From Actinomortierella ambigua (lineage: Eukaryota > Mortierellomycota > Mortierellomycetes > Mortierellales > Mortierellaceae): a stretch of 47,673 nt of DNA. The notes beneath the pieces are model-generated. The model ran no database searches, was not told the origin of the DNA, and saw nothing but the letters and a program-made list of their open reading frames with translations. The stretch lies in assembly GCA_016098155.1 (NCBI GenBank), contig JAAAJB010000254.1:1-47673 (forward strand), given 5' to 3'. This document shows, in pieces, positions 1-12,220 of the stretch; the first letter of the stretch is position 1, and the number at the start of each line of letters is the position of its first letter. The position numbers and the translations under genes were made by a program.

Positions 1-3000
1 GTCATTAAACAAGGAGACGACAATATCCTGTGTCCATGCTTTCCTGGGTTGCTCAGCCTATGTTTCAGGCAGCAACAGTCCCATTGGCCATTTGAGAGGG
101 CGTGTTATCCTGGCCGTAGTGTTTGTCCTTCCTCTGACAGAGATAAAATATCCTGCTCCTGCGTTGAAGCAAAGTCCATGGGTCCCCTTTGGTGATTGAC
201 TTGGATGATTCGACCTAAAGCCTAGTGAGAAACAAGGAAGAGAGAGTCAGTCAGTCATACAGCTGAAAGAGAAACAAGGAAGAGAGAGTCAGTCAGTCAT
301 ACAGCTGAAAGAGAAACACGCGGAAAGGGCTTGTCATCAAGCACTAACCGAAGCTTCAGTGGTATCTAAAATGCAATCAGTCCAGTGCGCCAGAATCAGG
401 CAGGGCTAGCCACAGACGCGGGCCACCGTAGCACCTAGTCAAAGTCCGACGGCTGCAACGACTGGAAACAAATGTACTGTGTTGTCGGTGCATTAACGGA
501 ACGCTTGCATGCGTAGCGGGAAGGGCGCTGCCATCCTTTACCAAGCAAAACAGACTCTACGTGGTTGTGGTCATGACGCTGAACATGGACGCGCAGGAGA
601 GATGGCAGTACCTATAAGGGTATGAGAAACCAGATGGGAAGGGACTGAGAGGTAGCGAAGACCGCGAGAGTGTCGAAGGTGGCCATCAAGGTGTGAGTGG
701 TGATGACCGTAGTGGTGAATGTGATGGGAGCGATAGCCGTGGTGGGAGTGGTGAATGTGGTGGAGTAGTGACAGAGGAGAAAAAAAATGTGGTAGGTCGT
801 CATCGCATACACCTTTTTTTTCGCCTTTCCAAACAAACCCTCTGCCTTCGACAGCCAAGAGCATACATATTATGGATACCAAGGACTTGATGGAGCTCAC
901 TCCCGATGCCGAGCGCCACGAACCACGATACGAGTGCCCAAATAGCTCTGACAACCTCACTACTAGCGTTTCAGCCGACCCGTGCTCAGAAACGTGCTTT
1001 ACATTGGTTCCTTTAAGCTGCTCGCTTTTGCTCAGTATATCACCGCGTGGGTGGGATACACAACGTAGGTGCGCTTGTCATACCGAATTGCGAGCCCTTC
1101 TGACAACACCGATACTTTGGCATCCACTCAAAGTCCTTATAGCATCAAGTCCTTTGTCGATGCCTCCGAATACTTCTCCTTCGACCATGGCGGCCTTGGT
1201 TGGTTACCTCTACTCTACCACCGACCACAATCTTAACCAGTTGCAGATAAACAGTGTGGTAATAGAAACCTCGCATTGCATTGTGGATGGTGTTTTGTAT
1301 GCACAACTTTTACCCTCGCATTTCATTCAGTACAGTCCAGCGATCGCCAGTAATTGAAGGCAGCGATAGGGATACATCGAGACACTCTTTCTCTTTCACG
1401 GCAGTTCTCACTTTTTTTTTAACATTCAGGTGATCCTTGCAATCAGGTTAGGTATCAGTAGCGGATCAGTGGGCAGGTCTCTTCACTAAACGTGATGTGA
1501 CCTACAGTACCATTTCATTTGTGCTTGCATTGATATCCAACTCATACAGTGTCCTCGACGGAGGCATTCGCGATATGTCGAAGCATGCCGAGATAGAAGG
1601 AAGGCGGGAGATCAGGGGTATCAGAGGAAGGGCAGTTCATCCAATAAAAACAAGGCCTCAACGTCACTCTCGCGAGTGTTCTTTCCGTCACCAGTGACAA
1701 GGACAACACCATGGACAATGAGGGCGACAACGGCGTTGGGCACTCCAATGATCGACCATCAGACTGGGACATGCGCTCTTGCACCTGAGTACCGTCGACG
1801 ATGCTGAGGATAATAAGGGCGACACCAGAAGCAATCCTGTTACTAGTGAAGACGAGGACAGCAACAACTGCGTGATAGCTTACGTCCAAGCCATGCAATA
1901 GCAATCAGTTGTAATCGTGGGCAATGACGGCAGATTTCATTGCCAAGTGTTTACAGTCCTTGGAAAGAGTACCAGTGGTAGCACGAATCTCTTGGTGACC
2001 TTCCTTTCAATGGAGTAGGTCTATTCTTCGATACCCGAGGCGATAGCGCCTTCTCGAAAACGGTGACAATGCCGCGATTACACATGTTTAAACATAAAGT
2101 GCTGTAAAAGCCAACTTGACCTCAGCTTTTGCCATGTGATAACCTCTCCTTGGTCGGTGGTGACAATGTTGTGAACCTTTCTCTCTCTCTCTCTGCTGCC
2201 TTTAGCTATCACCTCTCCTTTGTACTCTGTTGTCATCGATCCCGCGTCGGCCGACACACAGCTACAGAGTTTGAGGGATTCGCTACTCGCGCCATCATTT
2301 GTAAGGTAGTTCAGTGCTCGCCAGCAGTTGAAGGCAAGGTTGAGCCAGTTGTTCATTCTTTCTCATTCTCTCTTTCTCTCTGCCCTTGAGGAGAAAGAAA
2401 AGGGGGGTTTTTTTACCACGTTTCAAAGTCACCTGCATGGAGTGCTCGGTCCTTTAAGGCCTCCGAAAGGAAGGTGGGACTGGAAGTAAGTGGGGAGTGA
2501 CAAGAAGTGGATAGAGTATGATTTGAGGTAGTTTCTCAACCACGAGCAATGCGAGTCAACGATGCCTGTAACCATCATGCTTTGCTTTTCTCGCGTCCCA
2601 CAATACATCTTTCACTCCCTCAATCATTGACCAGAGTCATCCTCAATATGGTGCACACCGTAACAACATGGCCCACATCAGAACACGGCAACAAGAACAT
2701 CACAACAATCAAAGCGACAACCCTTCCCCTCCCCAATGCGAGCAGGCTCGCGCAGCGTCTAGCTCTAGCATGATATGTAGGAGCATCTTCTCTTCAGCAT
2801 CGCGTGCTCTGTGTCCTGTATATTGAACTGCTGGCAGAATTTACTTTATGTTGCTCATATAGTTTGTGTGACAATAAAGCTCTGCGGGCCGAGCACCACC
2901 AAGAATTCCAGCTATGGATAACGTATCGTGCAGCACAATAAGGTTGCGGGGAGAAGCGACACCGAAATTCGCCCACTAGAAACTGTGGTGCCATCCACTT

Positions 3001-3292
3001 TGCTATAGTTTCTCATGCACAAGTTAGCCCTGTTTTATTCATATCTTTTTCATGGCTTCATCACCAAGCACCCCTCTATGTTATGCCTCCTGTACAACCT
3101 GGTGTCCATGGTGTCCATTTTCCTGTCCCATTTGGCCTTGCGGAGGGACGGATGTACACAGTTGTGAACCATTTGTATTGAAGTGGGATTGAGGATGCTT
3201 TCGCAACAAAGGGTAATAAGGGCACCACTGTTTCATTTTCCGATGTACGTTCCTTCCTCGAATGATCGACTCTCTTTTATTGAGTTGGATCT
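1..3292. other. Left-end stretch without a supported gene
   Basis: No reading frame here is recognisable or joins into a convincing spliced gene. Short coding-like pieces exist. Around 1140-1230 a plus frame faintly resembles the end of a BTB/POZ fold (ALVGYLYSTTDH), but neighbouring frames break quickly. Around 1700-1890 a plus stretch reads as acidic, Asp/Asn-rich protein in two frames separated by stops, which could be a decayed gene. Homopolymer runs (for example the T run at 2408) and CT-rich patches (2180-2200, 2360-2390) are also present. The minus-strand 3' flank of HIS3 ends the region. I see nothing that supports a functional call. Confidence 0.4.
227..318. repeat. 42-base tandem duplication, 2.2 copies
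   Basis: Two identical 42-base units occupy 227-268 and 269-310. They start GAGAAACAAGGAAG and end CATACAGCTGAAA, and are followed by the first 8 bases of a third unit (311-318). Identity is complete between the two full copies, so the duplication is recent or collapsed/expanded by assembly. It lies in non-coding sequence. Confidence 0.9.
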
Positions 3293-4273
3293 TTACAAAA
3301 CACCCTTCGTGCTGGGCACATCATTCGATCCTGTCCGCTCCACAGCCTGCTTGAGTGCAACAGCAAGTGCTTTGAACGCACTCTCCGCCCTATTAAAATT
3401 AAAGGATGTTGATCAATGATATGCCAGTTTTCCTCTGTATGGACAACAGCTTTGAGGGAAAAAAGGGGGGGGGGGGAATAAGCCATATGAAAGGGGGTTT
3501 CGCCGCATGAAGAAAATGCCGCAAATCTTACCGGTGGTGATCATTGAAGCCTTTAAGCACATCAACGTGAAGCGTGATACCAGCAGCCTGTGCAAACGAC
3601 TCAAGGACGTGGGGGATCATCTCGCATGAAAGCTCGCCAATTTTTTCCCGCTTCAATCCCAGGTTGATATTAGCGAATGGGCGGCCTGAGATGTCAACCA
3701 CCGCTCGAGAAAGGGCCTACAGTGGATTGATTTGTTAGCAGGCAATTGAAAATGTGAGTCAACAGCAGCTTTGCCGATCGTAAGGGGGGAGGGGTACTAC
3801 GGATTATCAAGGTTCACCATCTCGAGAATCCATACCTCGTCAAGGGGGCAATATGCGGAGCCAAAGCGCTTGATTCCCCGTGGCTCACCAAGAGCCTTCT
3901 TGAACGCCATGCCGAGTGCGATGGCCGTATCCTCCGCAGTGTGATGATCATCAATATGCAAGTCTCCGTTGCAAGTCAGGCGCAGCGACCATCCGGCATG
4001 TTTGGCAAGCGCATGGTACATCTAAAGCGACAGACAGACAGAGATCGGAGTGCGTAGCCAGTGAGAATCGCAATGGGTCGAGTGCAAGAGCAACTGAAAG
4101 GTTGTGCTGATAAGAAGGAAGAGGGGAAACAGGGGAGGACAAATTACATGGTCTAAGAAGCCGATACCCGAGTGGAGATCGATATCCTGGGCGCCCACTT
4201 GGTCCATAGTGAGCGAGATCTTGATATCGGTCTCGTTCGTCTTGCGCTCGACAGTTGCAGTACGGAGGGACAT
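3293..4273 (-). CDS. HIS3: Imidazoleglycerol-phosphate dehydratase (histidine biosynthesis)
   Basis: The enzyme dehydrates imidazoleglycerol phosphate to imidazoleacetol phosphate, the sixth step of histidine synthesis, in the cytosol. Exons on minus are 4273-4148, 4021-3836, 3716-3532 and 3389-3293, with introns of 126, 119 and 142 bases. Phases join exactly to give 197 residues, close to the yeast enzyme (about 220). Visible family motifs are [15 protein letters not shown], the manganese-binding [44 protein letters not shown] and the second metal motif [13 protein letters not shown], whose Arg codon is split by intron 3. The protein ends [10 protein letters not shown], as in yeast His3. A TGAGTC element lies about 215 bases upstream (4489-4494); it resembles a Gcn4-type site, but one six-base match is weak evidence. 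The gene is divergent from the RBR ligase gene. Confidence 0.96.
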
Positions 4274-5272
4274 GATGTGCTTGAATGAATCCGGTGTTGG
4301 TCGAATGAGCCTTCGGGTGTGGAGAAATGAGATGGAGGAGGAGGAGGAGAGGGGTCCGTCAAGGCTCGGAGATTTTTTTTATGACTCTTCATCAATTTCC
4401 CCTTTTGAATCCGTAATCTCGGTGATCAAACATGTCTAAAATATCCACTTGATAGATCCTCGCACACATCTTTATGTGGTGTAAGGATTGAGTCGTGAAG
4501 GTTGTTCAGAACAATCCATTGGTGACAGACCTTTCGAAGCCCAAGGCTCGAGTGGGGTCACTCTCGACTCGCTGGTAAAAACGAAGGTAGAAACAGAAAA
4601 AAGTAGTGTTTTTCTTTTTCCTCTCCCTCCTTGATAGCGTGATTCTGTCATGTTGCAACATCTCGTCAATACGAGCGACATTATGGATACACACTCTCAT
4701 TTTTACTAGTTTGTGCAAGCCATGTAGGCTGGCATGGGGAGGGGAATTGGTGGCAGTGGCCTCCTTTCCTTTGATGCCGTCCAATCTGCCGCGCGGTCTG
4801 GATGAAATTCTCGTGTAGAACTGGCGCCCTTTTCAGATTTACTCAAAAAAAAAAAAAAAAAAAAAAACTTGCTGTACCACATCACTTTGACTCGGGCAAC
4901 GCTCAACAAGTTGAACGCAGAGGTAGCATTGTAGGTCGCCGGTCCTCCTCTCCTACCGAGCTCGCAGCAGTTGAACCCTTCGCTTGGCAAGTACTAAAAG
5001 GACTCTGTGCTAGGTATTGAAAACAAAGGGCATGGGGCCTAGAGGAGGTAACTGTGTTTGCCACTCGCGCAGCAAGATGACGTCCAGGAAGGGAAGGACG
5101 ACAGATGCATAGTGTCACATGATTTTCGATTTTTTCAATCAGCTTTCGAAAGCCAGTGTCTTCTAAACCACCAAGCAAAGCTCTCGGGCCCCAAAGTTTC
5201 TTCTCGAACAAACACAATCATTTCAACAACAACCTCCCTACCACTCTCTACTACTCTCTACCGCTAACAATC
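4274..5272. other. Divergent HIS3 / RBR intergenic region, with unresolved coding-like fragments
   Basis: This 1-kb interval separates the start codons of HIS3 (minus) and the RBR ligase (plus), so it should hold both promoters. It is longer than needed and contains minus-strand stretches that read like protein: 4505-4572 (ending DPTRALGFERSVTNGLF), 4640-4790 (HKLVKMRVCIHNVARIDEML) and 4880-4990. A plausible 3' splice site (TTTTTACCAG) precedes the first piece. I could not join the pieces into one frame with good splice sites, and I do not recognise the product. A run of about 21 A (4847-4867) interrupts it. It may be a small unrecognised gene, a decayed one, or noise. Confidence 0.3.
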
Positions 5273-7708
5273 ATGAGCTCTGATAGCGAGGACAACTTTA
5301 TGGGTATGTTGCCTAGCATTAGTAATGAGCTAGGTCTCGCAGGTGCGCTGGCACCAATGTAGACTGTCGTTTGGAAAGTCTTTTTCAGCACTGACAATTG
5401 TCTTCTGTATTCTGCATTGTTTAGAAGAAGATTCCGATTATGAGTTTGACTCTGATGGCTCTGGTATGTACCACAAAGGGTAACCCCCACTGAGTTTTCA
5501 CTCGTGCATGGCGTGGGGACGACTGGAAGAGGTGATGGAAGAAGAGGAGGAGGAAGAGTAGGGGGATGAGCAAGGAGCTATGGCTGGTGTGGCGAACCAC
5601 TCAGGTGCTTTTTTGCCACTGCTTCCGTTTACACGCGCGCGATGTTTAGTTTGGCTGAGGACATTAACGAGACTGCGGCTTTGGATGACCATGGATGACC
5701 CTCGCCCCCTCCGTCAACTCTTCATGCTGCGGGCGATCCCCTGAGTTTTCCTCTCAGTACCATGGCAACTTCTAAACGCCCATTAGCCCCTGTCGCTCGA
5801 TTGTGGAGAGTTTTTCAGTGTCATGTAATGACTTCTGGACTGCAGGATTCACGCAGCCATACTGGCCTGGTTTGGAGTGCCCATTGCATGTCGACCTCTC
5901 GAAGCCCCGTTCTCATTTGTTATGCACTACCTGCTCATTCCTATGGGTTCCATCGCACTTTAGGGATGAAAAGAGGGGGTATTATGGATGACCATCAAGT
6001 CATGGAAGACTAGGGTGCGCCAGAGCTAGGAAGAGTGGCAAAGGCCCTGGTGCGCTTGGGGAGGGTATTTGATACACGATGTACTCACCGCTTTCATATC
6101 TCATCTCCTCCCATGCAATCGCCATAGACATGGACTATGAAGAGCCGAACGATCTTGCCTTTGCCGAGGTGTCGGACAAGAAACCTAAGAAGGCCTATGA
6201 GGTCGACTTTTCGGTCCAATCCCTGCAGGACATTAAAGCTGCACAGGCGAATGCCATCTCACACGTTGCAGGCATTCTTGGCTTGTCCCAAGACAAAGCT
6301 GCCCAGCTGCTGAGAAGTTTCAAGTGGAACAAAGAGCGACTCGTTGAACGCTACATGGATTCTTCAGAGGATGTTTTGAAGGAGGCATGTATCGTTTTGG
6401 ATGACACCAAGACCACATCATACGTAGGCAAGCCGCGGCCAGGCTTCACCTGCTCTATTTGTTTTGATGACACGCCAAGTAAGGTCGTCGGTCTGCGATG
6501 TAGCCACCTGTTCTGCTTTGACTGCTACAGGCATTACCTGACCCAAAAGATTGTCGAGGAGGGCGAGTGCAGGCGGATCCTGTGTCCAGAGTCAGGCTGC
6601 AGCATCATTGTCGATCAACCGACAGTGCAGAAGATTGTCGAGCCCAAGATCCTGGAACGGTTCCGCCAACTGCTTGATCGTGCTTACGTGGAGGACCTGG
6701 ACAACCTGCGATGGTGCCCCGCGCCCAACTGCGAAAACGCTGTTGACTGTCGTCTGCCACACTCAACATTCGACACGGTCGTTCCCACTGTACAGTGCGC
6801 ATGCGGCAACAAATTTTGCTTCGGCTGTGGACTAGGTGACCACCAACCAGCACCATGCCAGCTCGTCAAGCTCTGGCAGAAGAAGTGCGCTGATGATTCG
6901 GAAACCGCCAACTGGATCTCCGCTCACACTAAAGAGTGTGGAAAGTGTCAATCGACTATCGAGAAGAATGGTGGCTGCAACCATATGACATGCCGCAAGT
7001 GCAAATACGAATTCTGCTGGTAAGTTGAAGTTCTCATGTGTTATAGTGCCCAGGACGGTCCTCCCTCCTCCCTCCTCCCCGCCCCCCTTTCTTTTCTCCG
7101 ACCCACAATGGGGCTAACATTCTTGCTCTCATATCATTTACAGGGTGTGCATGGGTCCTTGGTCAGAGCACGGCACAAGCTGGTACAACTGCAATCGATA
7201 TGAAGAAGTAAGCAGTACAGACGCACGAGATGCCCAAGCAAAATCCCGAGCGTCTCTTGAACGCTACCTACACTATTACAATCGTTTCGCGAACCACGAG
7301 CAGTCTGCCAAGCTGGATCGCGACCTGTACAATAAGACGGAGAAGAAGATGGAGGAAATGCAGCGCACAAGCGACCTGTCGTGGATCGAGGTGCAGTTCC
7401 TGAAGAAGGCTGTTGATGTGCTGACCTCGTGTCGCATGACCCTGCGTTGGACCTACGCATTTGCTTTCTACTTGGTCAAGGACAATATGACAGAGCTTTT
7501 TGAGGACAATCAGCGTGACCTTGAGGTGGCTGTCGAGGCACTGTCGGAACTGCTGGAGAAGCCAATTGAGCGCGAGAAGATTGCCGAACTGCGACAGCAG
7601 GTGCTGGACAAGACTGTTTATGTGGACTCGCGACGTGAGGTTCTACTGGAGGACACAGCCAAGGGTCTTGGGGAAGATCGCTGGGAGTTCAGCTTTAAAC
7701 GTACGTAG
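5273..7708 (+). CDS. Ariadne-family RBR E3 ubiquitin ligase
   Basis: RBR ligases accept ubiquitin from an E2 on a RING2 cysteine before passing it to the substrate; Ariadne members work with neddylated cullin-RING ligases. Exons are 5273-5303, 5425-5463, 6128-7019 and 7144-7708, with phases matching, for 508 residues. The order is an acidic N-terminus (MSSDSEDNFMEEDSDYEFDSD), a UBA-like segment, RING1 from about residue 132 (CSICFDD, CSHLFCFDC), IBR (CACGNKFCFGCG), RING2 (CGKCQSTIEKNGGCNHMTC, catalytic Cys near 307) and a C-terminal Ariadne helical domain ending RWEFSFKRT. Length and order match human ARIH1 and yeast Hel1. Intron 2 is 664 bases, far longer than the others. The final codons overlap a GTACGT that could be a donor for one more tiny exon, so the last few residues are less certain. 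Confidence 0.93.
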
Positions 7709-8304
7709 AAGAGATTTTATAAATTTCTCTCCCTACTGTTCACTTTTATTTTTTCTTTTCTTTATCTTGGGACAATAATTGGAGACGATCAAAAATAGGA
7801 CATGGTGGAGCAATTTTCTGTTCTTACAGCATGAGTTACCTATTGCTGCACGCAGCACCACCTGTTCACCTGCACGCCCCTCTGTCCTTTCCCCCGTCAC
7901 GTCAATGGCGGCCTCAGTACCACTGCTCTTCCACAAAAGGCACGAAGTGCACGAACCAGCATGATTTATGAGAAAGTAAAAAAAAAGACACCACCACCAC
8001 CACAGTCACCACAGCTGAGGGCATTCACATGGTTCTGAAGGTCACACTGCAAGGCTTGTTATACAATGTGAAAGTCAAATATCCCTTCTGAACATGTGGA
8101 AGACGTGCTGCCTCTGATTGAAATGTATCGTTGAGACTTCAGAACAGGGCCATTTAAGGTTTTCGCAACTGAATTGAAGCGTTGAGGAGCCGCTTGATTC
8201 ATGGTGGGTATAAAGACTCACGCGCAGATCATTTCAGGTAAGACCCGAAGGCTGCATATGCGCAATACACCAGGCAACCTTTCCAAGTCTGGTTAACCAA
8301 TAAC
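7709..8304. other. Intergenic region between RBR ligase and the unrecognised gene
   Basis: This is presumably the 3' flank of the RBR gene and the promoter of the next gene. Its content is AT-rich and pyrimidine-rich, with an A run at 7977-7986 followed by a short CAC repeat at 7990-8004. I see no gene here. Confidence 0.5.
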
Positions 8305-10337
8305 ATGGCACAGGGAATGCTCCAAGTCATTGACGAGCAAACCTGGCCAGAGCGCTTGCAACGCAAGACTATCGACTGGGAGCCCTCGTAGAGGAGGGGC
8401 GCGTTTTTCCTGTCGCCTGCAGGATAAATCAATACAGTTGGTGGCTCTGCTGTCCCAATTTTTTTTGGAAACAGCTGCACTCTACATCTAATGTTCCAAC
8501 GTTCAAGATCATTTATTTTCTGGACACATAGCCCATGTTACCTTGAATTGAGGAGTGACAGGCTTGCTTCTCCTATACGCTTCTGCGTTCGACCTATTGC
8601 ATCGGCCAGAAGTCAACAAGATGGGAATGAAAACGCGTCGTCCGACATTGCCCCTGGAAGTCTCGCACCAAGAAAACGTTCATTTCTTTTGGATCCCCCC
8701 TCACGCCCATTGCCCAAGCGCTCTAAGAAACCACATGGAGAGTCTGGATACACAAGTGATTTCGAGCAAGCCTTTGCTGTTAGTCCATACGGTACACATC
8801 CATTTCAATGGTTCGAGACTACTCGTTTGACCTCTTGGTTGCGTGGCCCCCTTCCCTGCTCTAACCGTATAGGTGGGGTTCTGAATTAGCTCAAGCGCTT
8901 GCTACCCCATTGCGACAATGCCTCCAAACGCGCCGCCTATATCCGAGTGGTAAGATCAGTGATATAAGAATGGCAGTACAGATCGAGTTTGTGGCTAATG
9001 GCGGCTCTACCTAACGACCAACGCGCCTTTGTGAATAAAAGCTCTTATGGTCAAGCTGGCCCAAGCTAGCCCAGTAGCGCAGCAGCAAGGCATCGAGAAT
9101 GCACACCTAGAAGCTCGGGATGAGGATTCTGCAATGGAGCCAGCGAAGAAAAAGAATAGGATGAAGACAGCAATGCGTGGTGGCATTGGCAGTCAGGAAA
9201 CTAGCCCATGGATCGTACCTGACCGCATCATTCCGCGCAGTCTACTTTCAGACGATCCTCTTCTCAGACGACATGGTCAAGGAAAATGGGTCTTCTCTCA
9301 AGCAGCCATTATCCAAGCCATGATTCGCGAAGGTTTGTAGATCAATCAGCGGCGTAACTCTTTGCTGAAAAAGCTGGTCTATGAACACCCCATGTGCTGT
9401 TCCTACGTTTACCCACTTTGCTACTTTTGATCTTCTTGACTGGATAGGCAAATACAAGCTCATACAGCCTGCGGCATTTATTCGTCCTGATACCTCTAGG
9501 CTCGTGTATGCATTGTTATCCATCGCCACCGTCGTATCTATTGAAGAGTGTCTGACGCAAGATGCCCGGATGATTCTGCTTTCTCAGTCCAGGCGGCCAA
9601 GCGCAAGGACAAACGATAACAGACGACAGGCTGGTTCGAGGAGTGCCCACGCCATCTCCCACGGGTGCTTGGATCTGATGAAACAACTACCATTAGGCGA
9701 ACGCGACATTTTCCCTCCGCGATCAACTATCGCGACTGAGACAAATTCGGTTCCCTGCCTAGCACCATGCAATGAACCCCCAAATCGGCTCCAGGATCAA
9801 CATCTTTGTGTTCTACGCTTCAACAACCTGTCTGAAAATAGGCTCGTGGCGCTGCTGGAGGAAGCCGCGACTGGCCCTTTGCCACTCTACCAACAGCTCT
9901 CACTAAGCGATGTCTCTCTGCCTCCGGATTGTTTGACAGCCAGTTCAGTCGTGCAGGACGTCACGCTCCCAGTCTCCATGGACCTTCAGAGTACTCATCA
10001 TTCGCCAACCATTACCGTCCCTTGCTTCAATATGCACGAGCTCTTCGGCCAGAGTTGGCTCAATGGATACAACGCCATCCTCTGTGCTTGTATTGAAGTC
10101 CTTGCTGCCCGTCAGCTGCAATGCGACAAAAAGTCTACTCCAGACAGCCATGCCAAAATGATGGCGGACGCGAGAATGCAAATCGTGCGACATGTTTTTG
10201 AGCCTCGCCAGCTACAACAATATCAGCCGGGAAGTCTTGGTACCCTCTGGGTTGCTGTTCGTCAGCACGAACACACAGCGCCGTGGATCCAACTGCTTTG
10301 GAAGATGTATCAGATTCTCCCTCGATCCATGATATGA
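8305..10337 (+). CDS. Unrecognised 501-residue protein, five exons
   Basis: I do not recognise this family. The model uses exons 8305-8387, 8610-8791, 8890-8949, 9042-9332 and 9448-10337. Every junction is GT-AG, phases match throughout, and the total is exactly 502 codons, which supports a real gene. The N-terminus reads MAQGMLQVIDEQTWPERLQR. Next is a Ser/Pro-rich part with basic clusters (PRKRSF, KRSKKPHGE, KKKNRMK) that could be nuclear localisation signals (inference). The C-terminal half is better ordered, with FNMHELFGQSWLNGYNAIL and a final LWVAVRQHEHTAPWIQLLW. There is no signal peptide, membrane helix or known catalytic motif. Exons 1-3 are the least certain part; the last two exons are firm. 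Confidence 0.6.
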
Positions 10338-10388
10338 TGATGCCAACATGAAAAGTGTAGAAGTAAAATTTATCATTATGTAATGAGT

Positions 10389-12220
10389 CTACCATCGAGG
10401 TCGGCGTTCGCGATATTTCTATGGGGCGGAGACGAAACGAATAGAAAATAGAGTACAGTATCAGTAGAGGCGCGTGTAAGGCAAGCAGGCAGATCGAGCA
10501 CAGAACGAGGCTTCTCAACTTACCATCCGACCACGACCTTTGTACTTGACCTCTGGTGATGGAGAGCGATCATGCGCGCGTTGGCGTGACTCCTTGGCAG
10601 CATTAAGTGAGTGGCGAAGGTCTGTTTCGGGAAGACCGTCTGAGTGCGAGGGCTGGGCTTCGCGAGCAGAGTTTGTCTCTCTATGCACCTTATCATCTAG
10701 GCGACCGCGCTCGACCTCGGCATGGTCAGAACTTTTCTTCGCAGAGTCCAGTTCGCTCCGTCGCATGCTTGCCTTTCGGTCATCAGGTGATCTAGAGCGA
10801 GAGTCTCTGCGCGCACGTCTTGATGATCGTTCACTGCGGTCCTGATCACGATCATTGTCACGATCACGACTCCGGTCTCGACGGCTCGATCGACGGTGGC
10901 GGGATTCCCGGGACGATCTCCTGCGTGTGCTACTTCTACGGCGGCTGCCACTCCGGTGGGACCTGCTGCCCTTCTTGCTCTTGGACTTCTTCCTCTCGCG
11001 TTCCTGGTCACTACTGCTGTCACTCTCGCTCTCGCTTTCGCTGACATCGCTACTGTCTTTGCTATCACGATCTGATTCACTGCCGCTATTGCTACGACTA
11101 GAGTTTCGGCGGCGCCCCCGAGTCCCCTCGTCTTTCTTCTGTTCCGCTTCCTGCGCCTTCTTTTTCTCCTGTAGATGAGGTGGGAGGCGAAGTTCAAGCT
11201 CACCGCAGTTGGAGATCATAATGATGCTGAGAGGTCGATCACGCTCGTCTGTGGGCATGCTCTCAATCTTTTCAACTATGTCGTAGCCTCTTACAACCCG
11301 TCCAAAGACCACGTGCTTGCCTATGCCAGATCAGGTGAAATAAAAAAAAAAGACTGTTAGGTGGACAAGCAAAGGAGTGGTGTGTCGTGATCTTTTCCAG
11401 CTCCAGTCAATCCAATGCAATTACCATCAAGATGGGGTGTCGGCCGTGTAGTAATAAAAAATTGCGAGCTGGAGGTATTTGGACCCTTATTGGCCATCGA
11501 CAGCAAGCCCTCGATATCGTGTTTGCGCTTGAGCGACTCGTCCTGAAGAGGCTGTCCGTAAATGCTCTCGCCTCCTGTTCCATCGCGACGCGTATAATCT
11601 AAGAAAAAAAAATACAATTGATGGGTGCTGGTGTTAAATGATTGGTTCTACATGAGATACTCTCAATGGGCATGTCTGACCATGTATATGGTATTACCTC
11701 CGCCTTGGATCATGAATCCTTTGATAACGCTGGTAGTGGAGTTGCCAGCAAGGAAAAATCATCTAGTGAGTACAACGTCTTCATGGTTACAATGCTTGTT
11801 AACCTTTCATCAGCCTGTCAGATTACTCTTCCTACCGGTGGAAGATAGACCCACGATAATGCAATGGCACGCCACTGATTTTGCTTAGACCTCGCTCGCC
11901 TATCATGAGATATGGAAGTGGTGATGAGTCAATGACAATGTCAACCCAAGCCTTGCGAAAGAACCATCCGAGCCCAGTATCTGCTCTCGCGTACCTGTAC
12001 ACAAAGCGCGGAAGTTTTCAACGGTTACAGGGCACTCGTTGGCAAACAGCTCCATGATGATGCTGATCAATTCAATTGAAAGACAATTTTTCTGGATGGT
12101 GAGATCTTGCAACGATCAGTCCATAAACAACCTGCTCGTTCGAGAGGGAAGCGGGAATCCTTACCGGCCGATCCTATGACCCTCCACGTCAACGTCGAAG
12201 AACACTCTCGGGTTCACCAT
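10389..12220 (-). CDS. SR-rich nuclear cyclophilin (peptidyl-prolyl isomerase)
   Basis: Cyclophilins catalyse cis-trans isomerisation at proline. Forms with an Arg/Ser tail (human PPIG, NKTR) sit in the nucleus with splicing factors and RNA polymerase II. Exons on minus are 12220-12165, 12062-11995, 11899-11836, 11729-11698, 11598-11425, 11320-10524 and 10418-10389, giving 406 residues in perfect phase. The catalytic domain shows [14 protein letters not shown] and SSSQFFITT. The CypA tryptophan is replaced by His (PTPHLDGKHVVFG), as in PPIG. The tail is rich in RS, SR, SE and RDRD. The apparent stop after GRGRM is read-through of a GTAAGT donor; a 30-base last exon adds KYRERRPRW. The gene is divergent from VMA21, 164 bases between starts. 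Confidence 0.93.

Noticed and set aside
755..1357. 200-codon plus frame with a faint BTB-like stretch
   Set aside because: Composition is poor, the similarity covers only about 12 residues, and no spliced model improves it.
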